A DNA stretch of 60,000 nucleotides from Membranipora membranacea. Its lineage: Eukaryota > Bryozoa > Gymnolaemata > Cheilostomatida > Membraniporidae. The stretch spans positions 24,117,387 through 24,177,386 of the forward strand of contig OU612069.1 of assembly GCA_914767715.1 (NCBI GenBank). Reading direction: 5' to 3'. Below the pieces are notes generated by a model. It was not told where the DNA came from, did no database searches, and saw only the letters and a list, made by a program, of their open reading frames with translations. Position numbers and translations under genes: made by a program. This document shows, piece after piece, positions 11,901 to 24,487 of this stretch; positions within the stretch are counted from its first letter, which is position 1; each line of letters starts with the position of its first letter.

Positions 11901-13958
11901 TAACTAGTATAACATTAGGTAGCTATACATATAGGAGTAGGGGGAATTGCAGTTGGCTAAAGCGCTAGAGTGCAGTGTGCAAGTGTTAAACGCTGGTGGT
12001 GCAATTCCTACCACTGACTACTTGTGACTGTTGGAATCCAAAGTGTGTTCAGACCTGCGGATAAACTAAGAAAAATTGGCTTAGATATTAAGGTCTCAAA
12101 CTTCCCTCTATATATCCGCCCATTCTTTGTGATGCGGTGAGAGACTGAACCTTTTGATCTCAACCATATTTTAGCCGTCATAATGATACAAGCAATATTA
12201 CTCACCAATGGGAATGGTAGTGTTGAGTATGAGTAGTGATACATCACAGACAAAGTGATCTGATGGGAAGCGAATCTCAGTCCATGGGTTTGTCTCATTA
12301 TCTGTCTTTAGAGGTGAGACTTTTGTGCAGTTTTTGGTACACTCATCATCTGGGTGATAAGATGACTGCATCCGAATCAAACCTTCCTCATACTTTATGT
12401 CTGAAAATCATATTTTTTGTATGTAATATTTAATCGTCTGCAAAAAATAGTTTCTATGTTGATCGTTTTTAATAATTTTGATGTATCAATAAAATCAGAG
12501 AAAATGGAACCATAATACATGTATCATATTAATTTGGGTCAAATGGTCTTGGTAGCTGCGAGATGTAATAGCAATTTCCGTACTGCTGTTTTATGATTTA
12601 TGTATAATTATGACATAATTATTTTCTTGGAATTTCTATTGATTAATAAATTCAGGTAAGCATATAATTTGCTTGCAAAGCGCACAGGATCTGTTTGTAG
12701 ACTAAGGGAAAATTCTGGTATACACCTACCAATACTGGTGTGTAGTCTTACTTCAAAAAAAAAGAATTGAATAATGAGAAATAAGAGAATCAGTTAAACA
12801 TACCATATGGTCCTACTGCCGGGTGACTTGTTTGTACAAAGATGTTTTCTCCCACTGCCTGTGCTGAACAAGTAGGCTGATATATGCTGCACATTCCACC
12901 CTCATATTGATACCCAGAACAGATATCTGATTTTAGACAAAGAAGAGCACATAGTAAAAGAGATCTCACTGACTTGGTATCATAATGGCTGATGGCTCCT
13001 TCAATGTATTGCCTTGCAAACACTTCCTGCTCATATCTAGTGCATTCTGAAACAAAAACGATTTTAAGCAAGTTGCAAATGCTTAGTTTTAACAACCTCC
13101 TGTGAAACAGAAGCCAGCTTAAGACAAATTAAACATCTAGTTCTCAGCATTCGAACTGGACCAGACCTTGTAGTTTTCTTCAATATTCAGTAGGTCAACA
13201 TTCAATATAATCAACAGATGTGTCACTTTCCGCACATAATGAGCTACAGTAGCGCATTTTCTTATTGTGTATCATATTGAATGTTAGAGGCTAATTAGGA
13301 GCACTGTGGCATCATTTCACATAGCCTATGGACACAGTTGAAACTATAAGCTTTACAGTTTTTCTTAACAGCTTCAATTTCAGAGCATGAACTGCTCAAT
13401 TTAGAAAAAATATTTCAAAAAATATGTTTATTGCATGTGATTCGCGATACATATAGGCCTCAACAAATGTCACCGATCCAAAAACGCTACTTTAGCTTTA
13501 GAAGTCTTAGAAGTTCAGTAAATTTTAGCCTACATGTTAAGAAAAATAAAAAGGAACTTGTCGGATGCTGCAAATTAATTTTCTTTGTCAACCATTTCAA
13601 TGGGCATTGTTTTTCTGTTGTCTTTTGCGGCACTTTGCAAGGTTTCCCAAGTTTACAAGAGTGTTCATATCAAAATAATATGTCATCAAAGGTTAAAAAT
13701 AAGAATCAGTTACACAAGACTAATACACTGATACCAAATTCTAGAACATCGTGCAGAGCAGGAGAGAATCCTTCGAACCTTAATTGATATAACCTTTATT
13801 TCGATGTCGGATCATTCTTGTTGGTCATAAGCACTGAGTGGTATGATAAAATAAATATATATAATGAAATAAATATATATATGTGAAAATGGCTCACCAG
13901 CAGCTTTGCAGAAAAGAAGACAAATTAGCAGCACAATGAATGGACCAGTAACCCTCAT
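8918..13958 (-). CDS. Secreted Apple-like / fucolectin-like / WSC domain protein (6 exons)
   Basis: Exons on the minus strand are 13958-13898, 13046-12804, 12400-12206, 9781-9668, 9477-9316 and 9159-8918. All have GT-AG borders, every intron is phase 1, and together they give 338 codons plus stop. Exon 1 is a signal peptide (MRVTGPFIVLLICLLFCKAA). Exon 2 has an Apple/PAN-like spacing of cysteines (CTRYEQ, CALLCLKSDICSGYQY, CSIYQ). Exon 3 looks like the first half of a fucolectin/F5-8-type galactose-binding domain (QSSYHPDDEC, NPWTEIRF). Exons 4 and 5 form a clear WSC domain (YIGCYQDD, CAAHC, YMGLQGFFRCYCGNEYG, CRDACIGN, QICGG). Exon 6 resembles the second half of the galactose-binding fold (YNCSAAGDTLRI, LEILHINAV). 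WSC and fucolectin-type domains bind carbohydrate, so a secreted glycan-binding role is inferred. The WSC calls are strong; the Apple-like and fucolectin calls rest on pattern only. Further exons in the 9.8-12.2 kb intron are possible. Confidence 0.75.
9782..12205 (-). other. Large intron of the lectin-like gene
   Basis: This 2.4-kb gap separates the galactose-binding half-domain exon from the WSC exons. I looked on the minus strand for further Cys-rich phase-1 exons and found none I could support. The Cys-rich frame at 11751-11545 has no flanking splice pattern or known domain. A tRNA-like SINE candidate lies at about 11940-12080. Confidence 0.5.
11940..12080 (+). mobile_element. Possible tRNA-derived SINE
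   Basis: The start resembles a tRNA promoter pair: an A-box-like CAGTTGGCTAAAGCGCTAG followed about 40 bases later by a B-box-like GGTGCAATTCC. The middle does not fold into a clean anticodon arm, so this is not a functional tRNA. Element ends are not visible. Confidence 0.35.
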
Positions 13959-15500
13959 GCTGTGTTTCTCTCACACCTTAGTAATGAATCTCCTATGATC
14001 ACTGCAGCTGTTTTTATGAGACTCTGTGTGGTTTGATTAGAGCAACATCACCACAACGCTGTAAACAATCAATCAATACTGATGTTATAATAATTTACAT
14101 CATCCTGATGTCATTAAAACTGCAGGACAACGGGATGACTGTGTTGATTTCAGAGTTATCAAATTGAATTTTAAGTTGTCGGTCTTGTCTTAAATTGACA
14201 GCTTCTATGGTACCGGCTGGTTCAGGTATTAAAGTTTTGAGGAAACTTATGAACCTTTGACGGATAGACCGGAGAGCGAGTTTCCATGGCTTCTTTGATT
14301 TCTGTGTCAGTTGTTAACAGTTGAATTATAGTAAAGCATTAAAAACGTGTCAGACTGTAAAACAGTTATCATTAGCTTTCAATGAGAAAATCTATATTCA
14401 TGAGAACTGCAATTATACCTTTAATTAAAATAAAAACTTCATGGAATTGAAATGCGATCAACATCCTTGAAATGGTGAGGAATAGATTGACACTCATTGT
14501 TTCTGTCTCTTTAAATCATAACGATTTTTCAGACATCATGATTGCTACTTCGTCATGATATGGTTTTTATATTTTTAATCAATTTTTTATCATATAGTGT
14601 CAATGTAGAACGATATATTGTTTCCGTCCAAAAAGTATTTTATGAGAACTTTAATGCAATAGGGCAAAGCATAGATTGTCTTGGCAAATTGATGGTATAA
14701 TGGAGAGAACCAAGACACCTTGGAGTGTCAGAGTACTGAAGCAAAGAAGCAAATTATTCCCTCAAAGGGAATAAATCTTGCTACACCTGCAGCATGAGTG
14801 GACTGGCAGTGGAAAACATGATGGTGTTTTGCCGTACCGTGGTTTTCTCCATGCGATGATTGCTATTTTTTCTTAATTATAATTTTTTAATTTTACACTT
14901 GTTAATCGATTTCTCATCGTTTTCCAAGGATGTTGATGTTGTTTCAATAAGTTTTTTTGACATAAAAGAGAATTGAGACAACAGAAAGAGAATTGCTTAT
15001 ATATTGTTTATACTATAATGATAACTGTAACCATGGCTCTGCTCAGTATCCATCCCCAAACCTGAGATGAGCCACCGGATGCATACGACTATCTACTTGT
15101 CCAATGTACTGAAACAAAGTGAACAAAATTCAGGGTATTAAGGGACCTTTCAAATTCGTCTTTTAATCCTTCTGGTCATACAAACAAAAACTATACTAAA
15201 TATAATATACATATAAGTCAGAGTGCCTCAGGCTACCTGACCAAACAATATGATAGTCTTCTAAGTTCAAGTTGTCTCTTCGTAAGTGGAAAGAGGATAA
15301 GTTGAAACCACAACAGATTATGATTAAAGAGGTTCACCGCATGGGATTCTTTGTTCAATAGGGAGCCGGCAGAGATTAATCTTACATGGGAAAGCGATTG
15401 ATGTGAGCCAGAATGTTTGATAAGTGACCTGTTGACTGCTGTTTATTATTTTCTGATGTCTGTATAGCTGTTTATCTCAAGTTTATTCGGAAGGCTGAAA
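13959..15500. other. Intergenic, no gene seen
   Basis: This is the stretch 5' of the lectin-like gene, so its promoter should lie within the first few hundred bases. No TATA-like or other motif stands out enough to call. The rest is AT-rich unique-looking sequence with stops in all frames. Confidence 0.5.
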
Positions 15501-15800
15501 ATAATGGGTGTGCATTGGTGAAAACTCATCTGAGACAGAAAAAATAAAAGTTGGAGTCCCATAAAGCTCAGTTTTAGGGCCTCTGTTAATTCTAGTTAAA
15601 AGCCATGATCTTTCAAAATCAGCTCCAACCCCAAGTTATATATTATTTGCAGATGATACTAACATTTTTAATAAAGAGCCCAACCTGTAAAAGGCAGCAT
15701 CATTTATTCGAATGACTGAGAAAAACTCACAATTTTCATAGGTAGGTCACTTTGAGCTGCAAAATATGAAACTCAAATCTGTAACCTGAGGCAATTCTTG
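15500..15800 (+). pseudogene. LINE reverse transcriptase fragment
   Basis: In one frame the plus strand reads KVGVP, a stop, SSVLGPLL (15544-15590) and then PSYILFADDTNIF (up to about 15669). These are the adjacent RT motifs GVPQGSVLGP and FADD of Jockey-like LINEs. The normal Q of GVPQ is a TAA (15562-15564), and the residues between the two motifs are shortened. No other RT domain is preserved around it, so it is a small relic, unrelated in sequence detail to the LINE at 1.2-6.6 kb. Confidence 0.75.
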
Positions 15801-17217
15801 ACACCTGCCTGTTCAAAATTATTCAGACCATTAGTAGTTCTTATAATAGAATACAGTGTTAACTGATTCATTTGAATTTTCTTTTAATTTAAACTTTGAC
15901 TTAATCCCTTCTGAGCAGGAAGTCATTAAGCTTATTCGCTGGTTAATACACGTCCAAGATAATAAATCAATAAATGATTTATAGGCATTTATTGAAGGAG
16001 AGGCACTCAATAAAACCTGGTCGTGATCAAACCTGCTTGAGTTAATTTTGGACCCCTTAATAATAGCATGCCTAACAAGTGGCTAACAGATTTAATTCTA
16101 GGCGTCAAGGTTATGATAACAGGACAGCAGCAAAGAAGTCAAGGTCACCAGCCATTACTCAAAAACAAACATGGTAAAATTGTGATCAAAGTGTTTATTC
16201 GAATCGCTGTTGTAAATCTGTTTTCATCAGACTTGGTCGCCTCTATTATTGGCTAAAAATAATTTTTAGTGCCATTTCATTCGCCTTAATGCACGCCTAG
16301 TAAATAATGTGGTCGCCTTGACAACAGACGTCTATTGACAGGCGAATAAGCTTATTATCAGAATCAAATTTACTTCAAATTAGCAACTGTTTCAATGAAG
16401 GCTGCCATCATTGAGCCATCGAGATAGCGGCAGTAAAACTAAACATTTGCAAAAGATTCTAACAATTGGGCACGTTCTTCTATGCCTCTGCCAATTGATT
16501 GTGATCTATGTCTATTATAAAGGGACTTAGTATTGTTTGTTTTCCATTATCTTGCACCAATGCTAAAAACCAAAAGTAGACATTTTTTGTTTTTTGTGTC
16601 GAAAAAAAAATTCAGAAGATAAATACAAATCAATTTTTGATTTTTGATTTTGTAACTGTTAAAAAGCAAACGTTGCAATACATACTAATTCAATACTCCG
16701 ATTTTTCATGATAAAAAAGAATATTAGCAAATAGATTTTTCTTTATCATTGTTAATACTGTATGTCAAAAAATTAGAACAGGAATTTGTATTTGTTTGGT
16801 GCTTCCAGAAAAAAATTAAAAAATCGAATCCCTAGTTTTTATTTCATTTTTTGTGTTGAAAAGCAAATAAAACAAAAATTAAATGTCGCGAATTCAAGCT
16901 AAACTGTTACTGGCCAATTGATATTGCTATATTCCTCATGTTGATTTATCGGGATTGGGATTCTTGCCGTCACATGATGCTGCCGCCAAAACTGGGATGT
17001 CTAACTGAGCTGATACGCTGTAATAAACTGTCAAGTCAAGTCAGCTGCAGGTGGGGTTGTTGGAGCGCAAAGGATGGCTGTACTGCCTCAGGTTGGTGGG
17101 CTTCCGCTAGTGTGCTGCCACTTGTGGAGGCAGGTGCAGCATCGGAGATTATGAGAAATTCCCCATGTTAATTTCCTATCTAACTTGAAAATTTCTCCGT
17201 TCATTATAACATATATG
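15800..17217. other. AT-rich intergenic stretch, no gene seen
   Basis: The stretch is dominated by A/T runs, notably 16560-16880. The reading frame at 16938-17171 has no domain, signal or splice context. Confidence 0.5.
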
Positions 17218-18842
17218 ATTTTTGTAGAAATACGTAGCATATTGTATCGTAGAAATGTTAGCAGAGCATTATTACATTGAGCAGAAAACTCTGAATTGTA
17301 GAACGTGTAATGAAACGTTGACAGCCCCGACTTGGGTCAGGATCGTAGAAACGTAGAATATCAATGCAAAGTTATATAAATTTTGTAGAAAAAACGTAGA
17401 AACGTTAGAGAAAGCAATAAACTCTCAATCGTAGAACGTAGAATGAAAATGTTGACAGCCCCAACTTGGGTCAGGATCGTAGAAACGTTGAAATGTAGAA
17501 TTTCAATGCAAAGTTATAAAGATTTTGTAGAAAAAACGTAGAATCGTTAGAGAAAGCAATAAACTCTCAATCGTAGAGCGTAGAATGAAAACGTTGACAG
17601 CCCCGACTTGGGTCAGGATCGTAGAAACGTTGAAACGTAGAATATCAATGCAAAGTTATATAAACTTTGTAGAAAAAACGTAGAAATGTTAGAGAAAGCA
17701 ATAATCTCTCAATCGCAGAACGTAGAATGAAACGTTGACAGTCCCGACTTGGGTCAGGGTCGTAGAAACGTTGAAACGTAGATTATCAATGCAAAGTTAT
17801 ATAAACTTTGTAGAAAAAACGTAGAAATGTTAGAGAAAGCAATAATCTCTCAATCGTAGAACGTAGAATGAAAACGTTGACAGCCCCGACTTGGGTCAGG
17901 ATCGTAGAAACGTTGAAACGTAGAATTTCAATGCAAAGTTATAAAGATTTTGTAGAAAAAACGTAGAATCGTTAGAGAAAGCAATAAACTCTCAATCGTA
18001 GAACGTAGAATGAAAACGTTGACAGCCCCGACTTGGGTCAGGATCGTAGAAACGTTGAAACGTAGAATATCAATGCAAAGTTATAAAGATTTTGTAGAAA
18101 AAACGTAGAATCGTTAGAGAAAGCAATAAACTCTCAATCGCAGAACGTAGAATGAAAACGTTGACAGCCCCGACTTGGGTCAGGATCGTAGAAACGTTGA
18201 AACGTAGAATATCAATGCAAAGTTATATAAACTTTGTAGAAAAAACGTAGAAATGTTAGAGAAAGCAATAATCTCTCAATCGCAGAACGTAGAATGAAAC
18301 GTTGACAGTCCGACTTGGGTCAGGATCGTAGAAACGTTGAAACGTAGAATTTCAATGCAAAGTTATATAAACTTTGTAGAAAAAACGTAGAAATGTTAGA
18401 GAAAGCAATAATCTCTCAATTGCAGAACGTAGAATGAAACGTTGACAGTCCCGACTTGGGTCAGGGTCGTAGAAACGTTGAAACGTAGATTATCAATGCA
18501 AAGTTATATAAACTTTGTAGAAAAAACGTAGAAATGTTAGAGAAAGCAATAATCTCTCAATCGCAGAACGTAGAATGAAACGTTGACAGTCCCGACTTGG
18601 GTCAGGGTCGTAGAAACGTTGAAACGTAGATTATCAATGCAAAGTTATATAAACTTTGTAGAAAAAACGTAGAAATGTTAGAGAAAGCAATAATCTCTCA
18701 ATCGTAGAACGTAGAATGAAAACGTTGACAGCCCTGACTTGGGTCAGGATCGTAGAAACGTTGAAACGTAGAATATCATTGCAAAGCTGTTATATAAATT
18801 TTGTAGAAAAAACATAGAAGCGTTAGAGAAAGCAATAAACTT
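17218..18842. repeat. Satellite-like array, ~142-bp monomer, about 11 copies
   Basis: The marker 'cttgggtcag' occurs at 17331, 17465, 17607, 17748, 17890, 18032, 18174, 18314, 18455, 18596 and 18738, giving spacings of 134, 142, 141, 142, 142, 142, 140, 141, 141 and 142. Each monomer is rich in the short motif CGTAGAA, suggesting that it grew from a smaller repeat. The first unit is 8 bp short (one GTTGAAAC missing), and both ends of the array are degenerate. Two monomer subtypes can be told apart: one with 'ataaactttg ... aaatgttag ... aatctctc', the other with 'ataaagattttg ... aatcgttag ... aaactctc'. Confidence 0.95.
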
Positions 18843-18859
18843 AGAGAACAAAGAGACAT

Positions 18860-19467
18860 AGACAGGATAATATGAGAGCCTTATGGTTGCCAGATTTTGA
18901 ATCTCCATGCTTCATACATATGCTCTCCAATTTCTATCACTCTTCTGCTATCCAGTGTTGAGATATATATCATTGAATTTTCAGATTTATCTCCACATAA
19001 CTCCAACCATTTTTTTCCGCACTTTTCGGAATAACTTCTAGAATATGATACCTATAGCCCTGGAAAATGTTGGACACATAAACTGGAGCATGGAGATTCC
19101 AAATCTGGCACCGATTAGTCTCTCAACCTATTCCTTGTCTATTAATCCTCAAACTCTCAATCATAACTTGGCAATGGTGACAGGTCAATTTTTGGTCAAG
19201 TTTCTGGAATTCTTGCATGTTAGAGATCAGAGTTTTCTAAATTTTCTTGCACGAATGTATGATTGTGTTTCCATTCTAAGAGCTCAGTGTAGATAGAGTG
19301 TTACCAGAAAGTAGAATGCCTAGAACTTGCTGACAGCTATATTTAGTATTATTATTAATTTTCAAAGACAAAATTTATGAATAACCTAGGCTATGATGAC
19401 AAACACATAGCATAAAAGAAGAGTATGAGCATGAGAAAAGAGTATAAATATAGGTTTAATGTATGGT
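18860..19467. other. Unique-looking stretch, no gene seen
   Basis: This lies between the satellite array and a foldback element. The 83-codon frame at 19045-19296 has no signal peptide, domain or splice context, and I do not regard it as a gene. Confidence 0.45.
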
Positions 19468-19471
19468 TTAA

Positions 19472-20126
19472 GGTTATGATACCAACCTTGACCGATTTTG
19501 ACATTTTATATATCATTGGAAAGCTAATCAAACACTTATTGCAAATAATTTGATTTCAGCATGACGTCATGTCATGGCGTTGTGCTATTTTGATATAAGG
19601 CAGGATAAGGGTCTTTGAGGAGGAATTTTTAGAACGATGTGGTGCAGACACAATGGTTCATATCAGACTTTCAACTGAATAATTTTTACAAGACACCTAA
19701 GAAGCACCCTTGTTATTTATTAGTCATGACATGTAGCATAGGGTCTTCCCACAGTAAATAACATGTATTTTTGTCGTGTGGCATGCATCACATTGGAGCC
19801 TCATCCATTAAACCAAAGCGACCTGAATAAGCTAATATTTGATGCATAAAAGAAAGTTTTTCCTCTGGTGCTCAGTGCCACAGGATCAAGAAATTTCTCC
19901 TCATGAGTCCTTCAGAGGCTTCTTGTAAACATTATGCAGTTGAGTCTGATTGGAACCATAGTATCTGCACCATAGTGTCCTAAAAAATCCTCCTCAAAGA
20001 CGACTCATAATAGCACAATGCCATGACATGATGCCATGCTGAAACCGATATTTTCAGAATCAGTGTTGGATTAGCTTTCTAACAATATATGAAATGTCAA
20101 AATCGAACAACATCGGTATCATAACC
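19472..20126. mobile_element. 655-bp TTAA-flanked foldback element (MITE-like)
   Basis: The ends are GGTTATGATACC and its exact inverse GGTATCATAACC, flanked on both sides by TTAA (19468-19471 and 20127-20130). The two arms, each about 300 bp, are imperfect reverse complements. For example 'gaaagctaatc' near 19521 matches 'gattagctttc' near 20070, and 'tttgaggaggaat' near 19614 matches 'atcctcctcaaag' near 19988. No coding capacity is seen. TTAA target sites are typical of piggyBac-type transposases, but the terminal bases are not the usual CCC, so the family is open. Confidence 0.85.
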
Positions 20127-20134
20127 TTAACATG

Positions 20135-23100
20135 ATATCATGTAGGTATAAGTCACCCAACTTTTACTATTATAGTAGTAACATTGAACTCTGTATATGA
20201 ATAGTTCAATTCAGTGAGTATTTACAATAGCTAAGCAATACAATTACATGTAACTTCTTGCCGTATTTTTTGGCAGAGATGACAAGCTGACACTGTTCAG
20301 TTATGTTAGGCTTGAATGCCAACGATTTTGCCTGCCATCCTGCAAAACACTCCCAAACCCCAACCTAGCCAACTGTTTCATAAATACCCTAGTTATATTG
20401 TCATTCCTCTGCTGCATTAACTTTCTTGCATCAAATAATTTGAATGCCTTCACTTTTGCCACCAGTCAGTCACATAACCCTGGTGTCATTAATTGTTTGT
20501 CCAGAAGGTCATCCACTACACCATTCTGCTGCAAATACACAAAAAAATTTCATAAATATCTGCATATGGCTATATCAACCTAAATGATCTCAAAAATATA
20601 ATCTAGGCTGTGTCTGGGGATTATGACCATTGCATTGCAGCGGTCGTCGTGGCCCAAACCAAAGTGGTAAATTAAATCGGCTTACTATTACTACCCATCA
20701 GTCCCCTAGCTATGAGAGCTGTTGGGCAACACTGAGTTACATTTATCTAACCCAGAATTTTGTGCTGATTTCAAATCTCTGGTTTCTTCAGCTCCCAGTT
20801 GAAAAGTTATTCAGGGTTATAGTCAAGAAAACACCAAAAGTTATCATTCAGTTTACCTAAACAGAAGGAGGACAACAGTTTGACAGCATTTATATGTGTA
20901 GATAGGTTGCTTAAATACTATGTCATAGTTCTACACCTATCAGTTTGCCAACAAAAAAGGAGGAGATAATTCTTATAATTACCTATGTAATCCAATTGTT
21001 TTGCCCAAGTATAGCCTGTAGTGTACTGTCCTGATTAAAAAAACCTCACCATTTGTGCCCTGATATTATATATAATATAAACTAATATGTACCAATATAC
21101 CTACATTGACCGCTTGGTCAAAAAACCACTACAGCATGCATCCAACCAAAACCTTCGGACTTGCTCAATACAAATTTAATTATATTCGACTGATTGCCTC
21201 TGACAACAGCATTGAACAAGGTCCGGGAAGAATTGGTAGCTCAACTTCTATCAAATCAGTGGATATAATGTATTCGATGACATTGGCTGCTGCGCGAACT
21301 GTAGAGGGGAACCAGAATGAGTCGAATGGGAGTACATTCTGTTACTTTGTCTCCCTAGGAAATTTGTACTATCGCCAATAAAAAAAAGATGCAAAGAAGG
21401 ATTCCATTCTGTATGATAGGCCTGGATGGCACATATCATGAATTTGAATGGGATCCTCGACTCGCATGTGGCTCGACTCGCATGTGGTTTCGACTTTGAG
21501 GTATTATAATCACATTCAGTCTCCCTCTGTTAATACTATAAAAATTGTTTCCCTCCTTGTGTGACGGCCTTTGAAAAATAAGCGCAGGTTTATCTCTGAA
21601 AGTCCACTCGGTCTCAAATTTTATGCGCTCAAACTAATTTTGCAAATATCTTGACCAGAAAAATCAGCTAATTAAGCGTGAAGGTCTTTTTGATATGTAT
21701 ATGCATAGATTGCATCCTCTACTGCTGAGTGAGGAAAAAAACGTAATCAGTGGTATTACCTAAATTAGAATACATTACTGGCATTTGAATCAAATTACAA
21801 GAAACAGCATCCCACCATGACAAACCTACAGAATGATCAATAATAGCACTCAATCATACCTATTTAAATTCATATCTGTTAAATTACCAGTTAGTCCTCT
21901 CCTAAACCCCAGTTGCCCAGACTATTGGATAGTGACACTTCACACAGAAAATGAGTACCCATTAAGAGTTATTACTATTATTGAGAATAACCTCCTCTTA
22001 TTATTTTGGGTTAAAAATTAAGTTTTGGTGTCTTCTGGACTACATGAGAAACTAAGTACTCCATAGATGGTCAATCCCATTGAACATTGTGTAGAACATG
22101 CTGCAGATCAAGCAGCCCAGTTGCAGCAACAATGTTTTATCAGTGAAATGACTGCTTTTTAAACTTAGAAACTATATGGCGGATTACGAAGACAAGTCAA
22201 GAAATGCAGAACAATTTGAGCCATTTTTACAGATTTAAATGTGGCCAGAAATGATAGGGTGATTACACTTACAAACGGGATAATATTGACAACATGTAGG
22301 GGTCACATATATTGACCCGAAAAGGAGGGGGGGGATTTACCAACTCAATTATAGACAACACACTATTACATCTGTGTAAACCAAGGTGGTAAACACTAAC
22401 TTTGGATAGATAAAATAATTCTGGGGAGCATTACCTCTGCTTCATCAGGATATGCTTTTCCCTCATCATAATACCCATCATCCTCACTGTCTCCAGTGCT
22501 ACCTTTTCTATCACAACACCTGCCATGCCCCCAGGGATCAAGGCATGATTAATGGCTTATAACGCCTTACATAGCTTTGACATAGCACCCTGTAAAATGT
22601 ATCAATTATATTGTACAACACAGGTATCCCTTGGCCCAAAACTATCTTTTATTTGCCCAAAAATATATTTTATGTTTATATGAGGTTTATTGGTGAGATG
22701 TTCCTTTTTTTTTCACATCCGATAATGAAGCTGGATAATGATGAGTTGTTAGGAGTTACCATAAACATATAAATACTAATAGTATTTATAATTGTTTGTA
22801 TTTGTTGTGAGTTACAGATGCCAGATAATCAAGTCAAACTGTAGAACCGCCAACTATTTCTGCCAAGGTATTCATTGGTTACTTTCCATGGAGCATTGAT
22901 CTTACAGATTTCCTATCATTCCCGATTTTTTAGTAGTTTGAACACTCATTTTCAGCAATGTTTGGGCTGTTATAAATATGTTGGAAGCTGTTGAACAACA
23001 CGTATCGCGCTATCACTGAGCTGTGTATTAAAAAATATCCTGCGTGTGTCGTGCGAGACGCTTAAACTGTGTTGTGTGATCAGCAAGGCAGCGGTTAAGT

Positions 23101-24000
23101 AACACTTAATGTACTTACAGCATATTTTTCAGTCATCCCTAGTGGTTTGATGTTTCCTCGAGCTGAAATGTTGTCACAATTGACTTCCATTCCATCAAAA
23201 ACTTTTCAGAGACAGCTCCCGCCTCACTGGAAAGCTTGTACTGACAGAACATGCTTGTTCTATAGGAGAAAAACAAAATTTGTGTTAACGTGGTCATCTT
23301 AGCTATATCAGAGAAGTCACTAAAAGCAAACAATACTGATACCTGCTCTCGCTTTACTCGGTGGATTACTCTAGAGAGAACTATGAGAAAACTCAATTGA
23401 CCAAATCCATACTAGGATTCTGATAGAGAGCCCGTCAAATGGTATCATGATTACATACTAGTCCTTGCGCACCGACCGAGACAAGAGCTCGCCCCCACCC
23501 ACAAGTTCATAAGTGAGCGGGTTGAGCTAGGCTTCAAATTGAAGCTGATTAAGTCATTAGCGATGATCAATTTCAATTGCCTCACAGTGTTGTGAGTTCC
23601 AATAATTCCAATAAATCCATTTCTCACCTCGTCGTTTTTTATTGTGGTGAGTCTTGTACACTGCCATGGCCAGGCTGTTTTATTTGTTTGAGTTCTTTCC
23701 TATTTCATTAAAACAGACTTCTCTCCAGCCTTTCATCACAGAAAACCAATGTCTGTCAAGTAATTCGTCCACATCCCCTATTTCATACTTGCTTTTTATC
23801 GGCTCTTGCTGTATATATCCTGAAAACATTTTAAAATTCCTCTTAACTGAAAATATGCCCATTCATACAGTGTCCATAAAAATTATAAATATTATATTTT
23901 TATGGCCAATCTTCATCTAAATTATTACATCAGATAGAGCACTTCAGCAGGCTCTTGAATGAGGCTCCTGTGGTCGACCAGTAAGCTTTTGCAGGTCTGA
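20135..24000. other. Intergenic, no supported gene
   Basis: Only short unsupported frames are present. The minus strand at about 22530-22440 could encode an acidic stretch (STGDSEDDGYYDEGKAYPDEAE) ending at a GT, and 23250-23118 has an AG...GTAAGT pair. The phases of the two do not join into one reading frame, so I do not call a gene. G-rich 'aaggaggggggggg' lies at 22322-22336. Confidence 0.4.
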
Positions 24001-24487
24001 GGCCGTCTTCTGTACAAAATGGGATGGAGAAATGCCCTGAGATTGAAGAGATCAAAGAGCCTGCAGAATTACTAAGTGAGGGGGTGTGTGGGTACAGAGC
24101 AGGCCTGGAACAGATTTTTTCAATGTCAGCCAATATAAATCTGCAACAAGAATTCGACAAGCCGTTGTTGGGAAACTCATGTTTGTGGATGACAATGCCT
24201 TTGTTGTACACAACTTTGAGGATACCTAGGAAATAACCAACATGTTTGCCCTATCCAGCCAGCAGTTGGGCGGTAAATCAACATTAAGCAACCATAGATT
24301 CTCTACCAGCCGCTTCCTGGCTCATATGATAGTCGTCAACATGTTTGAATAGACAATTAAGAGCTTTTCAGTGTTCAAAAGTTTAAGTATCTCGCATCAA
24401 CAATAATGTTCAACAACAGAATTGACGAAGAGAACAACCCAAGAATATCTAATGCCTCAATCTCCGACGGCAGGTTAAAGAATAGAC

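Noticed and set aside
22430-23260. Two candidate minus-strand exons (MTEKYA with GTAAGT donor near 23118; acidic DSEDDGYYDEG segment near 22450-22520)
   Set aside because: The phase of the first donor does not join the second segment in the attractive frame, and no other exon supports a gene.
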